A stretch of DNA of 64,000 nucleotides from Acuticoccus sp. I52.16.1 (GCF_022865125.1 NZ_CP094828.1:1674001-1738000); one strand, 5' to 3'. Positions 35,829-45,700 are shown, counted from the stretch's first letter. Program-made: numbers and translations. The notes: generated by a model from the letters alone, not told the origin.

Positions 35829-36622
35829 TAGCGCGTCCGCGCGATGGCCTCGCGCACCAGGGCGGCCGTCTCGGTCTCCACGGCGGTGACGAGGCGCGCC
35901 TTGGCCTCCGCCTTCGTCACACCCGGCGGTATCGGCGGCAGGAACGAGACGGTGATGGTCCCGGGGTACTTGGCGTACCCGTCGCGCGGCCAGAAGACGC
36001 CCGAATTGAGAGCGACCGGCACCATCGGCACCTTCAGCCTGTCATAAAGGAAGATGGCGCCGGGCTTGTAGTCGGGCGGGGCGCCGATGCGCTGGCGCGT
36101 GCCCTCCGGAAAGATGACGATCTGCATCCCCGCGTCGAGCGCCTGCTGCGCGTCCACCGCCAACTGCTTCAGCGCCGCCGCGCCGGCCGTGCGATCCACG
36201 GGGATCATCCCGTAGTGCGCCGCGTACCAGCCATAGAGCGGGATCTTCAACAGCTCCTTCTTGAGGATGATGACCCCCTTCGGCATCATCGGCACCAGCG
36301 CCAGCGTCTCCCACGCCGACTGATGCTTGGAGGCGACCAGCGCAGGCCCCTCGGGGATGTTTTCCGGATGGCGGATCTCGACCCGCTGGCCCACCACCAC
36401 GCGCAGGATCCAAAGGTCCGAGGCGGCCCAGAAGCGCAGGAGGCCGCGGGTCGGCTGTGCCGGGAAGAGCAGGACCGGCGAGCAGATGATCGTCATGACG
36501 ATGAAGATGACGGTCGCCAGCACCGAGTAGGTCGCCGTGCGCACCAGCGCGACCGCCCTCTCCAGGCCGGAGCGCCGAGGCAGGGGCGGCGTTTCAGAGG
36601 TGGGGGCGTTCGTGTCGCTCAA
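35828..36622 (-). CDS. plsC: 1-acyl-sn-glycerol-3-phosphate acyltransferase
   Basis: A 264-residue inner-membrane acyltransferase that converts lysophosphatidic acid to phosphatidic acid. An N-terminal hydrophobic helix (VLATVIFIVMTIICSPVLLF) is followed by the family motifs: KHQSAWET (the HX4D-equivalent block), GMIPVDR, and IFPEGTRQR. I place the start at a TTG that overlaps the ftsX stop codon as TTGA, because no ATG or GTG lies close and GGAGAA sits upstream. Translation is therefore probably coupled to ftsX. Its TAG stop is shared with the end of the IS element. Confidence 0.9.
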   Translation of the reverse strand: MSDTNAPTSETPPLPRRSGLERAVALVRTATYSVLATVIFIVMTIICSPVLLFPAQPTRGLLRFWAASDLWILRVVVGQRVEIRHPENIPEGPALVASKHQSAWETLALVPMMPKGVIILKKELLKIPLYGWYAAHYGMIPVDRTAGAAALKQLAVDAQQALDAGMQIVIFPEGTRQRIGAPPDYKPGAIFLYDRLKVPMVPVALNSGVFWPRDGYAKYPGTITVSFLPPIPPGVTKAEAKARLVTAVETETAALVREAIARTR

Positions 36623-38757
36623 TGGTACATTTTCTCCAGATGCCGCCGCACCGAGATCGCCGACGTCACCGCCACGAGGACGACGACCCCGGCGGCGACC
36701 GCGACGAGCGCGAGGTAGCCCGCCAGCCCGACGCTCGGGTCGCCGAACAGCGCGCGTGACTGCATGGACTGGGCGCCGCTGCTGATCAACGCCCAGAGGT
36801 CCAGCATCCCGAAGAGGCCGAGGGAGACGGCAATCCCGAGCGCCGCGCCGCGCACGCCGATACCCACGAAGCGCCGCCCGAAGGCGCGCACGATGAAGCG
36901 GTCCTCGGCGCCGAGCGCGTTGAGGACCTCGACCGTCGCCGCGTTGGTGGCGATCGCCGAGCGCGTCGCGAAGACGATGGAGATGCCCGTCGCCACCAGC
37001 ATCAGCGCCAGTGCGCCGATCGCCCCGCCCGCCACCGCCGAGGCCATGTTCGACAGCCGCTCGCTCCAGGCCGTGTGATCGTCGAGCGAGGCGCCGCGCA
37101 CCTGCGACAGCGCCGACGCGATGCGGCCGGCGTCGATCTCGCCCTGCCGCTCGGCGGTGACCATGCGCGGGATCGGCAGCGGCGACAGGTCGATGGTATC
37201 GCCGAGCCAGGGCTCCAGCAGCGCCTCGGTTTCGGAGGCCGGCACGATGGCGACGGCGCCGAGCCCGCCGGATTGCGCCAGGATCTCGGCGACACGCGCC
37301 AGGCGGGCCTCGACCGGGTCGCCGTCGAGCGGCAGCACGGTGACGGTGACTTCGTCGAGCACGTTGGCGCTCCAGGCGTCGGCCGCCCGGTCGATCAGGA
37401 CCGCGCCGCCCACCAGGAGGCCGCACAGGAAGGTCATGATGGCGATGACCACCGTCAACCCGCGCCCGGCAATCGAGCGCGGCGAGACGATCGGCCCCTC
37501 CTCCACTGGACGGTCCTCGTCGGCGACGTCGACCGGGCGGGCCCGCGGGGCTTCGCGCCGGGCGCGCTGCGACGGAGACTCGCGGCGGCGCTTGCGTGAG
37601 GCGCCCCGGTCGGCCGGCACGTAGGCGCTGGCGAGTTCGTCCTCCGCCGGCGGTGCAGTGCGCGGCGCGCGGCGCGGCTCGCGCGCGTCCGGCTCCGGCG
37701 CCGCGGCTGGTGGCGCGGTCGGCGGTGCCCGGCGTGGCCCCGTCTCACCCTCGCGGTCCTCCCGGGCGGCGGGCGCGGCCCGTCGCGGGGCCACCTGCGG
37801 CTCCGGGGCGGGTTCGCGCGATGCGGCGGACGCCGCCCGTCCTTGCGCCCCGCGCGCCGGTTCGGGCGAGCGGTGCGCCTCCGGGGCGTTGGGCCGATCC
37901 CGTGCGGGCCCCCGTTCGGCCGGCCGCGGTGCGCGGCTCGGCTCGGCCGCCTCCGGCCGGGCCTCCTGCCGGGGAAAACGCGGCGGCCGGCGCGGCTCCG
38001 GCGCCGCAGGCTCGCCCTCCCGCTGCGGCGAACGCGGCGCGCGAGGGGCTTCCGGCGGCCTCTCGGCCGAGGGGCGGCGAGGGGGGCGAACGGGCGGCGG
38101 CGCGGCGTCGTCGTCGTCGTCCGGCTCCGGCTCCGGCTCCGGCTCGCGCGCGTAGAGTGCGTCGTCCGCCTCCCCTCCAGGCAGGGCCGAGCGGCGTGCG
38201 CGCATCGGCCCGCGCGAGGGACGCGGCGGCTCGCTCGGCTCGTCGTGCGGCGGCACCGCCTCGGATCCGGCGTCGTCGTAGGCGTGGCCGTGGGGGGTAT
38301 CGCCTTGCGCGCCGGGGCCCAGGCGGCGCGGGCGCGGTGCCTCCGCTCGCTCGGCCGGGCGGCCGGCGACGGGCACCGGCTTGGGCGCCGACGGTGTCGC
38401 CCGCGACCGGCCGGGGCGATAGGCTCGCGGATCCTCGCTCGGCGCGCCCTGCCCGCCACCCGGTCGGGGGGCCTCGGCTCGACGCTGGGGCGCCTCCCGC
38501 CGCTGCCGCGGGTCGGCCGCCCGCGGATCCCCGGCGCGGGGCTCCGACGATCCCGCCGGCGCACCGCCGGTATCGGCGCCACGGGGGTCTCTGTCGCGCG
38601 GGTCTCTGTCATGCGGGTCTGCGTGACGTGAGTCGCGGTCGCGCGGCCGGCTGACGCGCGGCCGCTGCGCACGGGGGTCGCCGGCGCGCGGGTCCGTGCC
38701 GCGGTCGTCCGTGGGCCGGCGTGCCTCCGGGCGGCGCCGCTCGAACTCGTCCTCCAT
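36619..38757 (-). CDS. ftsX: Cell division protein FtsX with about 430-residue disordered N-terminal region
   Basis: Membrane subunit of FtsEX, which couples septal ring constriction to peptidoglycan hydrolase activation. The C-terminal 280 residues match FtsX: first TM helix at about 433-456 (GLTVVIAIMTFLCGLLVGG), a periplasmic domain with VTVLPLDGDPV and PIPRMVTA, then three more helices and the SAISVRRHLEKMYH end. The first 432 residues are Pro/Arg/Glu/Asp-rich, with repeated 'DPR' motifs near the start and an acidic EPEPEPEPDDDDD stretch near residue 215. They lie on the cytoplasmic side. GC-rich third positions continue through this part, so I read it as coding. FtsX is normally about 300 residues. 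Confidence 0.85.
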   Translation of the reverse strand: MEDEFERRRPEARRPTDDRGTDPRAGDPRAQRPRVSRPRDRDSRHADPHDRDPRDRDPRGADTGGAPAGSSEPRAGDPRAADPRQRREAPQRRAEAPRPGGGQGAPSEDPRAYRPGRSRATPSAPKPVPVAGRPAERAEAPRPRRLGPGAQGDTPHGHAYDDAGSEAVPPHDEPSEPPRPSRGPMRARRSALPGGEADDALYAREPEPEPEPDDDDDAAPPPVRPPRRPSAERPPEAPRAPRSPQREGEPAAPEPRRPPRFPRQEARPEAAEPSRAPRPAERGPARDRPNAPEAHRSPEPARGAQGRAASAASREPAPEPQVAPRRAAPAAREDREGETGPRRAPPTAPPAAAPEPDAREPRRAPRTAPPAEDELASAYVPADRGASRKRRRESPSQRARREAPRARPVDVADEDRPVEEGPIVSPRSIAGRGLTVVIAIMTFLCGLLVGGAVLIDRAADAWSANVLDEVTVTVLPLDGDPVEARLARVAEILAQSGGLGAVAIVPASETEALLEPWLGDTIDLSPLPIPRMVTAERQGEIDAGRIASALSQVRGASLDDHTAWSERLSNMASAVAGGAIGALALMLVATGISIVFATRSAIATNAATVEVLNALGAEDRFIVRAFGRRFVGIGVRGAALGIAVSLGLFGMLDLWALISSGAQSMQSRALFGDPSVGLAGYLALVAVAAGVVVLVAVTSAISVRRHLEKMYH

Positions 38758-38809
38758 CAGGCGCGCCCTCGCCCGCCGCCGGGTCCCGTCCCCCGGCCCG
38801 CCGACATTC

Positions 38810-39469
38810 TCATGGCGAGGTCTCGAGGTGGCCGTCGAACAGGATCAGGCGGCGCGCGTCGATCTGGTCCATCAGGTTGATGTCGTGCGTGGCGATGATG
38901 ACCGACGTTCCCAGCCGGTTGAGCTCCAGAAAGAGCCGCAGCAGGCGCTTGGCCATCGGCGGGTCGACGTTGCCGGTCGGCTCGTCGGCCAGGAGGACGT
39001 CCGGTTGCGTCACCAATGCCCGCGCGATCGCCACGCGCTGCTTCTCACCGCCGGACAGCACCGGCGGGAAGGCATGCTTGTGTTCGGCCAGACCGACCCA
39101 CTTCAAGAGCTCGCCGACATCCGCCCGGTAGCTCGCCGGGTCGCGCCCCTGGATGCGCAGCGGCAGGGCGACATTGTCGTATGTGGACAGATGATCGAGC
39201 AGGCGAAAGTCTTGAAAGACCACGCCGATCCGCCGCCGTAGCCCCGGGATCTCGCGCCGCGCCAGGGTCGACACGTCGGCGTCGAACAGGCTCATGAACC
39301 CGCGCGAGGGAGTGAGCGACAACGAGAGGAGGCGCATCAGCGTGGTCTTGCCGGCGCCTGACGGGCCGGTCAAAAATTGGAACGAGCGCGGGGGGATCTG
39401 AAACGACAGGTCGCGCAGGATTTCCGGACCGTTCCCGTAGCGCAGACCGACATTTTCCAGCGTGATCAT
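38810..39469 (-). CDS. ftsE: Cell division ATP-binding protein FtsE
   Basis: A 219-residue ABC ATPase, partner of FtsX. Walker A is GPSGAGKTT, the Q-loop is VVFQDFRLL, the signature LSGGEKQRVAIARAL is followed by Walker B VLLADEPTGNVD, and the switch His is in IIATHDINLM. Length and sequence match FtsE rather than LolD. GGGGAGG precedes the ATG, and ftsX begins 52 bases downstream. Confidence 0.95.
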   Translation of the reverse strand: MITLENVGLRYGNGPEILRDLSFQIPPRSFQFLTGPSGAGKTTLMRLLSLSLTPSRGFMSLFDADVSTLARREIPGLRRRIGVVFQDFRLLDHLSTYDNVALPLRIQGRDPASYRADVGELLKWVGLAEHKHAFPPVLSGGEKQRVAIARALVTQPDVLLADEPTGNVDPPMAKRLLRLFLELNRLGTSVIIATHDINLMDQIDARRLILFDGHLETSP

Positions 39470-39824
39470 GAGCCTCCCCGGGCCCGGCTACTCCATCGCG
39501 CATTGTTGATGGCCCGAGGCCCGCCCGCGCGAGCCGACCGGACGCCACGTCCATCGTCTTGCGAGGGTACCACAGGTTCCATGCGACCCGCGCATGCGGC
39601 CGGTGACGTCCACAACCGCGATATCGGCCCGGCAGGGGTTTGCGCAAGGGATGATCCGCCAATGCTCGAGCCGGCGCCGCCGATCCTCGCAAATGGCCGC
39701 GGCGATGGCCGGGACGGCGGGTCGGCCCGCGACGGCGCTCGGCCCCCGATCCGTCCGCCGACAGCGAGCGGCCGGACGCATCAGGGCCGTCTCGCCGCCG
39801 CAACCGGGTCGGCGGCGTGGAGAA
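39470..39824. other. Intergenic gap upstream of ftsE
   Basis: 355 bases between the end of the DUF4175 gene and the ftsE start. Open frames here are Arg/Pro-rich and resemble no family. The ftsEX promoter should lie here, but no clear box pair is visible. No hairpin with T-tract was found after the DUF4175 gene. Confidence 0.4.
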
Positions 39825-42437
39825 CTACGGCAGGAGCCGCTCCAGGTAGTCGCGCTCCAGGCGCGGCAGGGTCATGTCGCCGAGGCGATCGCGGAGTTGC
39901 TGCAGGATCCGGCGGGCCGCCTGCATCTCGATCTCGTCCGGGACGCCGATGCGGCTGGTGTCGGCGTAGGTCCCCTCGCGGCGGGAGCGGCCGAGCGGAT
40001 CCCGGCCGGGGCCGGGTTGCCCCTGGCCCATCTGCTCGCCCTCCTGGCCGCCCTGCTGCTGCTGTGCCTCGGCGAGCTGGCGCGCCATATCCTGGGCGCC
40101 TTCACGCAGGGCCTGCAGCGCGTCGGACTGCTGTTCCACCGCCTCGCCGGTCTGGTTCTGGCCCAGCGCGTCGCCGGCGTCGCCCATCGAGCGCTGCGCG
40201 TCGCCCATCCGTTCGCCGGGGGCGAAGCCACGCTCGGCCAGGCGGTCCATCAGCTCGCCGAGCTGCTCGCGCAGGGCCTGTTGCTCGCGGCGCAGCCGGT
40301 CCATCGCCTCGGTGCGCTCCTGCGGGCTCATGCCCTGGCCGTTCTCGCCGCCGGGCTGGCCGAGCGGATTCTGCCCCTGGCCGGGCTGACCGTTGCCGAA
40401 CGGCTGCTGGAAGGGACTGCTGGGCTGGCCGAACGGGCCGCGCTGCTGACCGAACCCGTTCTGTTGACCCTGTCCGGGCTGGCCCTGGCCCGGGTTCATC
40501 CCGTAGGTCTCGTCCATCAGCTGCTGCTGACGCTGGATCATCTTGCCCAGCTCGTCGAGCGTCTGGCCCTCTTCGCCCATCTGCCCGTTCTGGCCCTGTC
40601 CCTGGCCTTGGCCCTGCCCCTGGCCGCGCGCCATCTGCATATTCTGCATCATCTGCTGCATCTCGGCCAACAGCGCCTCGGCTTCGGCGTGGCGGCCCTG
40701 CTTGGCCAGCTCTTCGATGCGCTCGAGCATATCGTCGAGGTCGCGCTGGGTGATCATCTGCGCGTTGGGGTCGATCTCGCCTTGCTGCTCCATGTTCTGC
40801 ATGTTCTCGGCGAGGGCGCGCATATACTCGTTCATCGCCTGACGCAGCTCGTCGGTGAGGCGGGCGATCTCCTCCTCGGGGGCGCCGTCTTCGAGCGCGC
40901 GACGCAACCGCTCCTGCGCCGCCTTGAGCGCACGCTCCGCATCGGACAGTCCATCGTCCTCCAGGAGGATGGCCAGCTCCCACAAGTGGTCGAGCATGGT
41001 GCGAAGCTCGTCGTCGCTTCGCGCGGCCACGAGTTCGGAATAGGCGACCCGGGCCGCCAGGAAATGCCCGGCGCTCTCCAGCGCCTCGGGGTCGAGGAGG
41101 ATCATGTCGAACGCGTCGATCACCCGTGCGGCGGCGTTCGCGTCCATCGCCAATTCGGCGCGCTGCTCGATCACCGCGCGGGCGACCGGGTTGGTGAACG
41201 GGCGCGACGGCAGGCGGAAGATCGCCGGGTCGCTGAGGCCGACCTGGCCCAGCCCGTCGGTCGCCTTCAACGTCAGCTCGACTTCCCGGCCGGCATAAGG
41301 GTGGGCGGTAAGGTCGTGGACGGTGCGCGCCGCGCCGCGCATGCCCGCCCCGCCAGGGAGGGTGAGCGCGAAGGTCGGATCTTCGACCAGCGGCCGCCGG
41401 TCGCCGTCGGCCTCGACCGGACGGGCGGTCGCCTCGGCCGTCGCGATGCCGTAGTCGTCGTCGAGCTGGTAGCGCAGCTCGAAGGTGTCGCGCTGGGCGT
41501 TCGTGGGCGCCTCGGTGAAGCGGACACGAGGGGCGGCGTCGGGCTGGGCGGTGAAACGCCAGGATTCGACCGGTTCCCCGTCCTGCCGGACGTCGACCGA
41601 CATCGAGCTGTCGATCTCGACCTTGCCTTCCATGGCGCTGACGGCCTTGGCCTCGGCCCCGTCCAGCATCGTCATCTCGCGCGGGCCGGCATTCTTGGGG
41701 CCCATGACGTGCAGCGTGGCGCCGGCGATGCCCTGGGTGCGGACGGTGAGGATCGACCCGATCGGCACCCGGATACCGTCACCCGTGTCGACCCGCGTGG
41801 CGGACGACAGGAAGAGCGGCGAGCGGCCGGTATAGGATGGCGGCGTGACCCATGCGTCGAGCCTGAACTGCGGACCTGTCGCGACCTCGGCCGGCTCGGT
41901 GAAGTCGAACGGGGTGATCAGACGCTCGGCCAGTGCGCCGGCGCCGACGACGATGCCGATGAAGCCGACGATGCCGACCACGGCGCGGACCGCGTAGGGA
42001 TCGTGGGGTACGAGGTCGGCCCGCGGGAGGGGCACGCGCAGGGCGGCCAGACGCTTCTCGGCGCGCGCCCGGTGCGCCTGCCAGACGCGTTGCGAAAAGG
42101 CGTCGCCACCCGGGGCGAGGCTGTCCTCGTAGGTGTTGAGGGGCTGGTGATCGAGTTTGGCGTCGGCCTCCAGGCGGCGCATGGCGTCGGCCCGTCCGGG
42201 CATCGTCAATGCGATCAACCGCCAGCCGGCCAGCACGAAGAGCACCAAAAAGGCGGCCAGTCCCACCAGCTTGGCGGCCGGTGACAGGCCGACCCACAGC
42301 CCCATCCACGCCGAGGCGAGGAAGAGGACCACCACACCCACCATGGGCGCCAATGCGGGCCACAGCCGCTCCCAGGCGAGAGCCGCCCTCGCCGAGAGGA
42401 TCAGGCGCGACAGGCGCGTGTTGAGCGGTGAGGCCAT
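39825..42437 (-). CDS. DUF4175/TIGR02302 family membrane protein
   Basis: An 870-residue protein. Two N-terminal TM helices (MVGVVVLFLASAWMGLW and LVGLAAFLVLFVLAGW) and a third near residue 160 (GIVGFIGIVVGAGAL) precede a beta-rich extracytoplasmic part with RLDAWVTPPSYTGRSPLFL. A long helical region follows (MLDHLWELAILLEDDGLSDAERALKAAQE and further), with a Gln/Gly-rich low-complexity zone around residues 600-720 that includes a run of GQ dipeptides. Function unknown, conserved in alphaproteobacteria. I used the ATG of MASPLNTR, which follows AAGGGG; another ATG lies eight codons upstream. Confidence 0.9.
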   Translation of the reverse strand: MASPLNTRLSRLILSARAALAWERLWPALAPMVGVVVLFLASAWMGLWVGLSPAAKLVGLAAFLVLFVLAGWRLIALTMPGRADAMRRLEADAKLDHQPLNTYEDSLAPGGDAFSQRVWQAHRARAEKRLAALRVPLPRADLVPHDPYAVRAVVGIVGFIGIVVGAGALAERLITPFDFTEPAEVATGPQFRLDAWVTPPSYTGRSPLFLSSATRVDTGDGIRVPIGSILTVRTQGIAGATLHVMGPKNAGPREMTMLDGAEAKAVSAMEGKVEIDSSMSVDVRQDGEPVESWRFTAQPDAAPRVRFTEAPTNAQRDTFELRYQLDDDYGIATAEATARPVEADGDRRPLVEDPTFALTLPGGAGMRGAARTVHDLTAHPYAGREVELTLKATDGLGQVGLSDPAIFRLPSRPFTNPVARAVIEQRAELAMDANAAARVIDAFDMILLDPEALESAGHFLAARVAYSELVAARSDDELRTMLDHLWELAILLEDDGLSDAERALKAAQERLRRALEDGAPEEEIARLTDELRQAMNEYMRALAENMQNMEQQGEIDPNAQMITQRDLDDMLERIEELAKQGRHAEAEALLAEMQQMMQNMQMARGQGQGQGQGQGQNGQMGEEGQTLDELGKMIQRQQQLMDETYGMNPGQGQPGQGQQNGFGQQRGPFGQPSSPFQQPFGNGQPGQGQNPLGQPGGENGQGMSPQERTEAMDRLRREQQALREQLGELMDRLAERGFAPGERMGDAQRSMGDAGDALGQNQTGEAVEQQSDALQALREGAQDMARQLAEAQQQQGGQEGEQMGQGQPGPGRDPLGRSRREGTYADTSRIGVPDEIEMQAARRILQQLRDRLGDMTLPRLERDYLERLLP

Positions 42438-42769
42438 AGTGCACGTCCCCTTGATACGCATGGTGGGCGCAAGCCGACGCCGAGCTTAAACGCGAGAAAG
42501 CAGGCGGCAAGCCATGCGGGGGTTATTCACGTCACGAAACAGTGTTTCCGGCTGTGGCGGAACGTCCCGCCCGCCTCATCGTCGGAGAATTCTAGCATAC
42601 CGTGCCCATGCGTACCTGCGCCCTGACAGCGCGGCCACCGGCCCGGCACCGCACGCCGGGATCGACCTTGCCGAGAGCCACGAACTGCTCGACCGATCTA
42701 CCCTGCCCACCGATCGGCTGAAGGAACCTTAAGGCGTCGAGACGACGAATGCAACCTTTGCGTGCGACG
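42438..42769. other. Intergenic gap between lysA and the DUF4175 gene
   Basis: 332 bases, lower in GC than the flanking genes. Nothing resembling a gene or a stable RNA is seen. The promoter of the DUF4175 gene should lie here on the minus strand, but I could not define it. Confidence 0.4.
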
Positions 42770-44071
42770 CTAGGACGTGCTATCGAAATCCGGCGCCGCG
42801 GCGTCCGCCAGCCAGTCGGGGACGGTGTCGCGGGCGATCTGCTCGGCCGGCGTCATCGGCCGGCGTACCACGGCGAAGCGATCGCCGGAGACCAGCACCT
42901 CCGGCACCCATGTACGCGTATTATAGGTGGAGGACTGCACGGCACCGTAGGCCCCCGCGCTCATCACGGCGAGGAGATCGCCCCGCTCCACCGGCGCCAT
43001 TTCGCGCCCCAAGGCGAGGTAGTCTCCCGTCTCACACACCGGCCCCACGACGTCGACGCGGCGGCGAGCGCCCTCGCGCGGCAGGACAGGGAGGATCTCA
43101 TGGTGCGCATCATAGAGCGTCGGCCGTATGAGGTCGTTCATCGCGGCATCCGCCACGACGAAGGCCTTGGCCTCGCCCTCCTTGGTGTGGACGACGCGAG
43201 TGAGCAGGATCCCGGCGTTGGCGGCGATCATGCGGCCCGGCTCCAGGACGACGCGGCAGCCGAACCGGTTGGCGTGGCGCGCCACCAGCGCCGCGTAGTC
43301 CAGCGGCAGAGGCGGGTCCGGCAAGGCGGGATCATAGGGAACCCCGAGCCCGCCGCCGAGGTCGATATGGTCGATCTTGTGACCATCGGCGCGCAGGATT
43401 TCCAGGAGGTCGCCCATCACCATGAAGGTCCGGTCGAACGGCTCGAGCGCGGTGATCTGCGAGCCGATGTGCATGTCGACGCCGCACACGCGCAGGCCCG
43501 GCAACGCCGCCGCCTCGGCGTAGATCGCGCGGGCACGCGACGCCGGCATGCCGAACTTGGTCTCCGAGGCGCCCGTCGCGATCTTCGCGTGGGTCTTGGC
43601 GTCGACGTCCGGGTTGATCCGCAGCGAGACCGGGGCGCGGACCCCCTTCTCGGTCGCGATGGCCGAGAGGCGGTGCAGCTCGCTCTCGGACTCGGCGTTG
43701 AAGCAAAGGATGCCCGCGTCGAGGGCGGCGGCGATCTCCGCGTCCGTCTTGCCGACGCCGGAGAACACGATCCGTTCGCCCGGGATGCCGGCCGCCAGTG
43801 CGCGCATCAGCTCGCCACCGGAGACGACGTCCATCCCTGCGCCGAGGCGGCCGAGGAGCGACAGCACCGCCTGGTTCGAGTTCGCCTTCATGGCGTAGCA
43901 CACCAGCGTGGGCACGCCCGCTTCCTTGAGGGCGTCCGCGAAGACGCGGTAGTGCCGCGTCAGCGTGGCGGACGAGTAGACGTAGCAGGGCGTACCCACC
44001 GCCTCGGCGATGGCGGCCAGGGACACGTCTTCGGCGTAGAGGGTTCCGGCGCGGTCGGCGAAATGATGCAT
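42770..44071 (-). CDS. lysA: Diaminopimelate decarboxylase
   Basis: A 433-residue fold III PLP enzyme that makes L-lysine from meso-diaminopimelate. The N-terminal barrel has VCYAMKANSN with the PLP lysine, then GMDVVSGGEL, SGVGKTDAEI and the phosphate-binding HIDLGGGLGVPY. The C-terminal domain has LEPGRMIAANAG and VGPVCETGDYLA with the active-site cysteine, and SAGAYGAVQSSTYN. The start overlaps the upstream small lipoprotein stop by one base (TAATG). Confidence 0.97.
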   Translation of the reverse strand: MHHFADRAGTLYAEDVSLAAIAEAVGTPCYVYSSATLTRHYRVFADALKEAGVPTLVCYAMKANSNQAVLSLLGRLGAGMDVVSGGELMRALAAGIPGERIVFSGVGKTDAEIAAALDAGILCFNAESESELHRLSAIATEKGVRAPVSLRINPDVDAKTHAKIATGASETKFGMPASRARAIYAEAAALPGLRVCGVDMHIGSQITALEPFDRTFMVMGDLLEILRADGHKIDHIDLGGGLGVPYDPALPDPPLPLDYAALVARHANRFGCRVVLEPGRMIAANAGILLTRVVHTKEGEAKAFVVADAAMNDLIRPTLYDAHHEILPVLPREGARRRVDVVGPVCETGDYLALGREMAPVERGDLLAVMSAGAYGAVQSSTYNTRTWVPEVLVSGDRFAVVRRPMTPAEQIARDTVPDWLADAAAPDFDSTS

Positions 44072-44253
44072 TACTGCAATATCGGATCGAGGATGAAGCT
44101 GCGATCCGGCACTTTCGTGCTGTTCGGATCGCTCGGGAAGCGCTCGACGGTCGGCAGGCCCTGCGCGGATTCCGGGATTTCTCCCGACCCGCGGCGCCCG
44201 CAGGCGCCGAGCGCCAGTGCGCCGGCGATCACGATGACGAGCGCTGCCTTCAT
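44071..44253 (-). CDS. lptM: LptM-like small lipoprotein
   Basis: A 60-residue lipoprotein: [18 protein letters not shown] forms the signal and lipobox (LGAC, C18), followed by [11 protein letters not shown] and a short polar mature part. Position between argH and lysA is typical of LptM (formerly YifL-like), which assists LptD maturation in E. coli. The assignment here rests on size, lipobox, GRRG start and synteny. GGAGGG precedes the ATG, and the gene overlaps both neighbours. Confidence 0.8.
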   Translation of the reverse strand: MKAALVIVIAGALALGACGRRGSGEIPESAQGLPTVERFPSDPNSTKVPDRSFILDPILQ

Positions 44254-45662
44254 GCTCCCTCCGGCCACAACACGGCCCGCCAGCGGGCGGCCTCTTCGCG
44301 CACCCGCGACGGGGCGGTGCCGCCGAGCGAGGTGCGGCTGGCCACCGACTTGTCGACCGAGAGCACCTCCAGCGCGTCGGCGGTGATGCGCGGGTCGACG
44401 AACCGCAACTCCTCAAGGCTCAGCTCGGCGAGTTCCTTGCCGGCCTTGTCCGCCGCCAGGACCGCGGCCCCGGTGATATGGTGCGCCTCGCGGAAGGGGA
44501 GCCCGACCTCGCGCACCAGCCAGTCGGCAAGGTCGGTCGCGGTGGTGTGCCCCTTTGAGGCGAGCGCGCGCATCGCGTCGACGTTCGGTGTCAGGTCACG
44601 GACCATGCCGGCCGTGGCGCGCACGCACAGCGAGAGCGCCGGCATCGCGTCGAACAGCGGCGGCTTGTCCTCCTGCATGTCCTTCGAATAGGTCAGCGGC
44701 ACGCCCTTCATGACGATGAGCAACGTGTTCAAGGCGCCGACGATGCGGCCGACCTTGGCGCGCACCAGCTCCGCCGCGTCCGGATTCTTCTTCTGCGGCA
44801 TGATCGACGAGCCGGTCGTATAGGCGTCCGACAGGCGGATGAAGGAGAACGGCGCCGAGCACCAGAAGACGACCTCCTCGGCGAAGCGCGAAAGGTTGAC
44901 CGCGCAGATCGAGGCGGCGGCCAGCGCCTCCAGCGCGAAGTCGCGCGCGGACACGCTGTCCAGCGAGTTGCGGGTCGGCCCGTCGAAACCGAGCTGGCGG
45001 GCGGTCATCTCACGGTCGATCGGGAAGGCGGTGCCGGCGAGGGCGGCGGCGCCCAGCGGAGACGTGTTCATCCGCCGGCGCGCGTCGGCGAGCCGGCCGC
45101 GGTCCCGCGCGATCATCTCGACGTAGGCCAGCATGTGGTGGCCGAACGTGATCGGCTGGGCGGACTGCAGGTGCGTGAAGCCGGGCATCACCGTCTCGGC
45201 GTGCTCCTCGGCGCGCTCCACGAACGCCCGGCCGAGGTCGAGGAGTTCTGCGTCCAGCGCGTCGAGCGCGTCGCGGACCCAGAGCTTGAAGTCGGTCGCG
45301 ACCTGGTCGTTGCGCGAGCGGGCGGTGTGCAGGCGGCCGGCGGCATCGCCGACGATCTCCTTCAGCCGCGCCTCGATGTTCATGTGAATGTCTTCGAGGG
45401 CGCGGGAGAAGGGGAACGTCCCGCCCGCGATCTCGCCGGCGATCTGGTGCAGCCCGGCGGAGATCGCCGCCGCGTCCGCGTGCGACACGATGCCGGTTTC
45501 CGCCAGCATCGCCACATGTGCCAGAGAACCGGCGATATCCTGGGTCGCCAGAGCCTTGTCGACGTCGATCGAGGCGTTGATCTCTTCCATGATGGCGCCG
45601 GGTCCCGCCTCGAAGCGGCCACCCCAGAGGGCGTTGCCGGAGGGGGTCACGGGGCGGTTCAT
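44250..45662 (-). CDS. argH: Argininosuccinate lyase
   Basis: A 470-residue fumarase-superfamily enzyme that splits argininosuccinate to arginine and fumarate. Visible motifs are [56 protein letters not shown] with the catalytic His, and the superfamily signature [11 protein letters not shown] containing the catalytic serine. The ATG of MNRPVTPS follows GGAGG at good spacing. An ATG four codons earlier overlaps that ribosome binding site, so I excluded it. Confidence 0.97.
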   Translation of the reverse strand: MNRPVTPSGNALWGGRFEAGPGAIMEEINASIDVDKALATQDIAGSLAHVAMLAETGIVSHADAAAISAGLHQIAGEIAGGTFPFSRALEDIHMNIEARLKEIVGDAAGRLHTARSRNDQVATDFKLWVRDALDALDAELLDLGRAFVERAEEHAETVMPGFTHLQSAQPITFGHHMLAYVEMIARDRGRLADARRRMNTSPLGAAALAGTAFPIDREMTARQLGFDGPTRNSLDSVSARDFALEALAAASICAVNLSRFAEEVVFWCSAPFSFIRLSDAYTTGSSIMPQKKNPDAAELVRAKVGRIVGALNTLLIVMKGVPLTYSKDMQEDKPPLFDAMPALSLCVRATAGMVRDLTPNVDAMRALASKGHTTATDLADWLVREVGLPFREAHHITGAAVLAADKAGKELAELSLEELRFVDPRITADALEVLSVDKSVASRTSLGGTAPSRVREEAARWRAVLWPEGA

Positions 45663-45700
45663 GGGTGCCTCCAACGGGGCTTGAGCGAAAGGACGACTGC

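Noticed and set aside
39594-42284. An 896-codon plus-strand frame opposite the DUF4175 gene
   Set aside because: Leu/Ala/Arg-rich shadow; the minus-strand protein has recognisable TM helices and family features.
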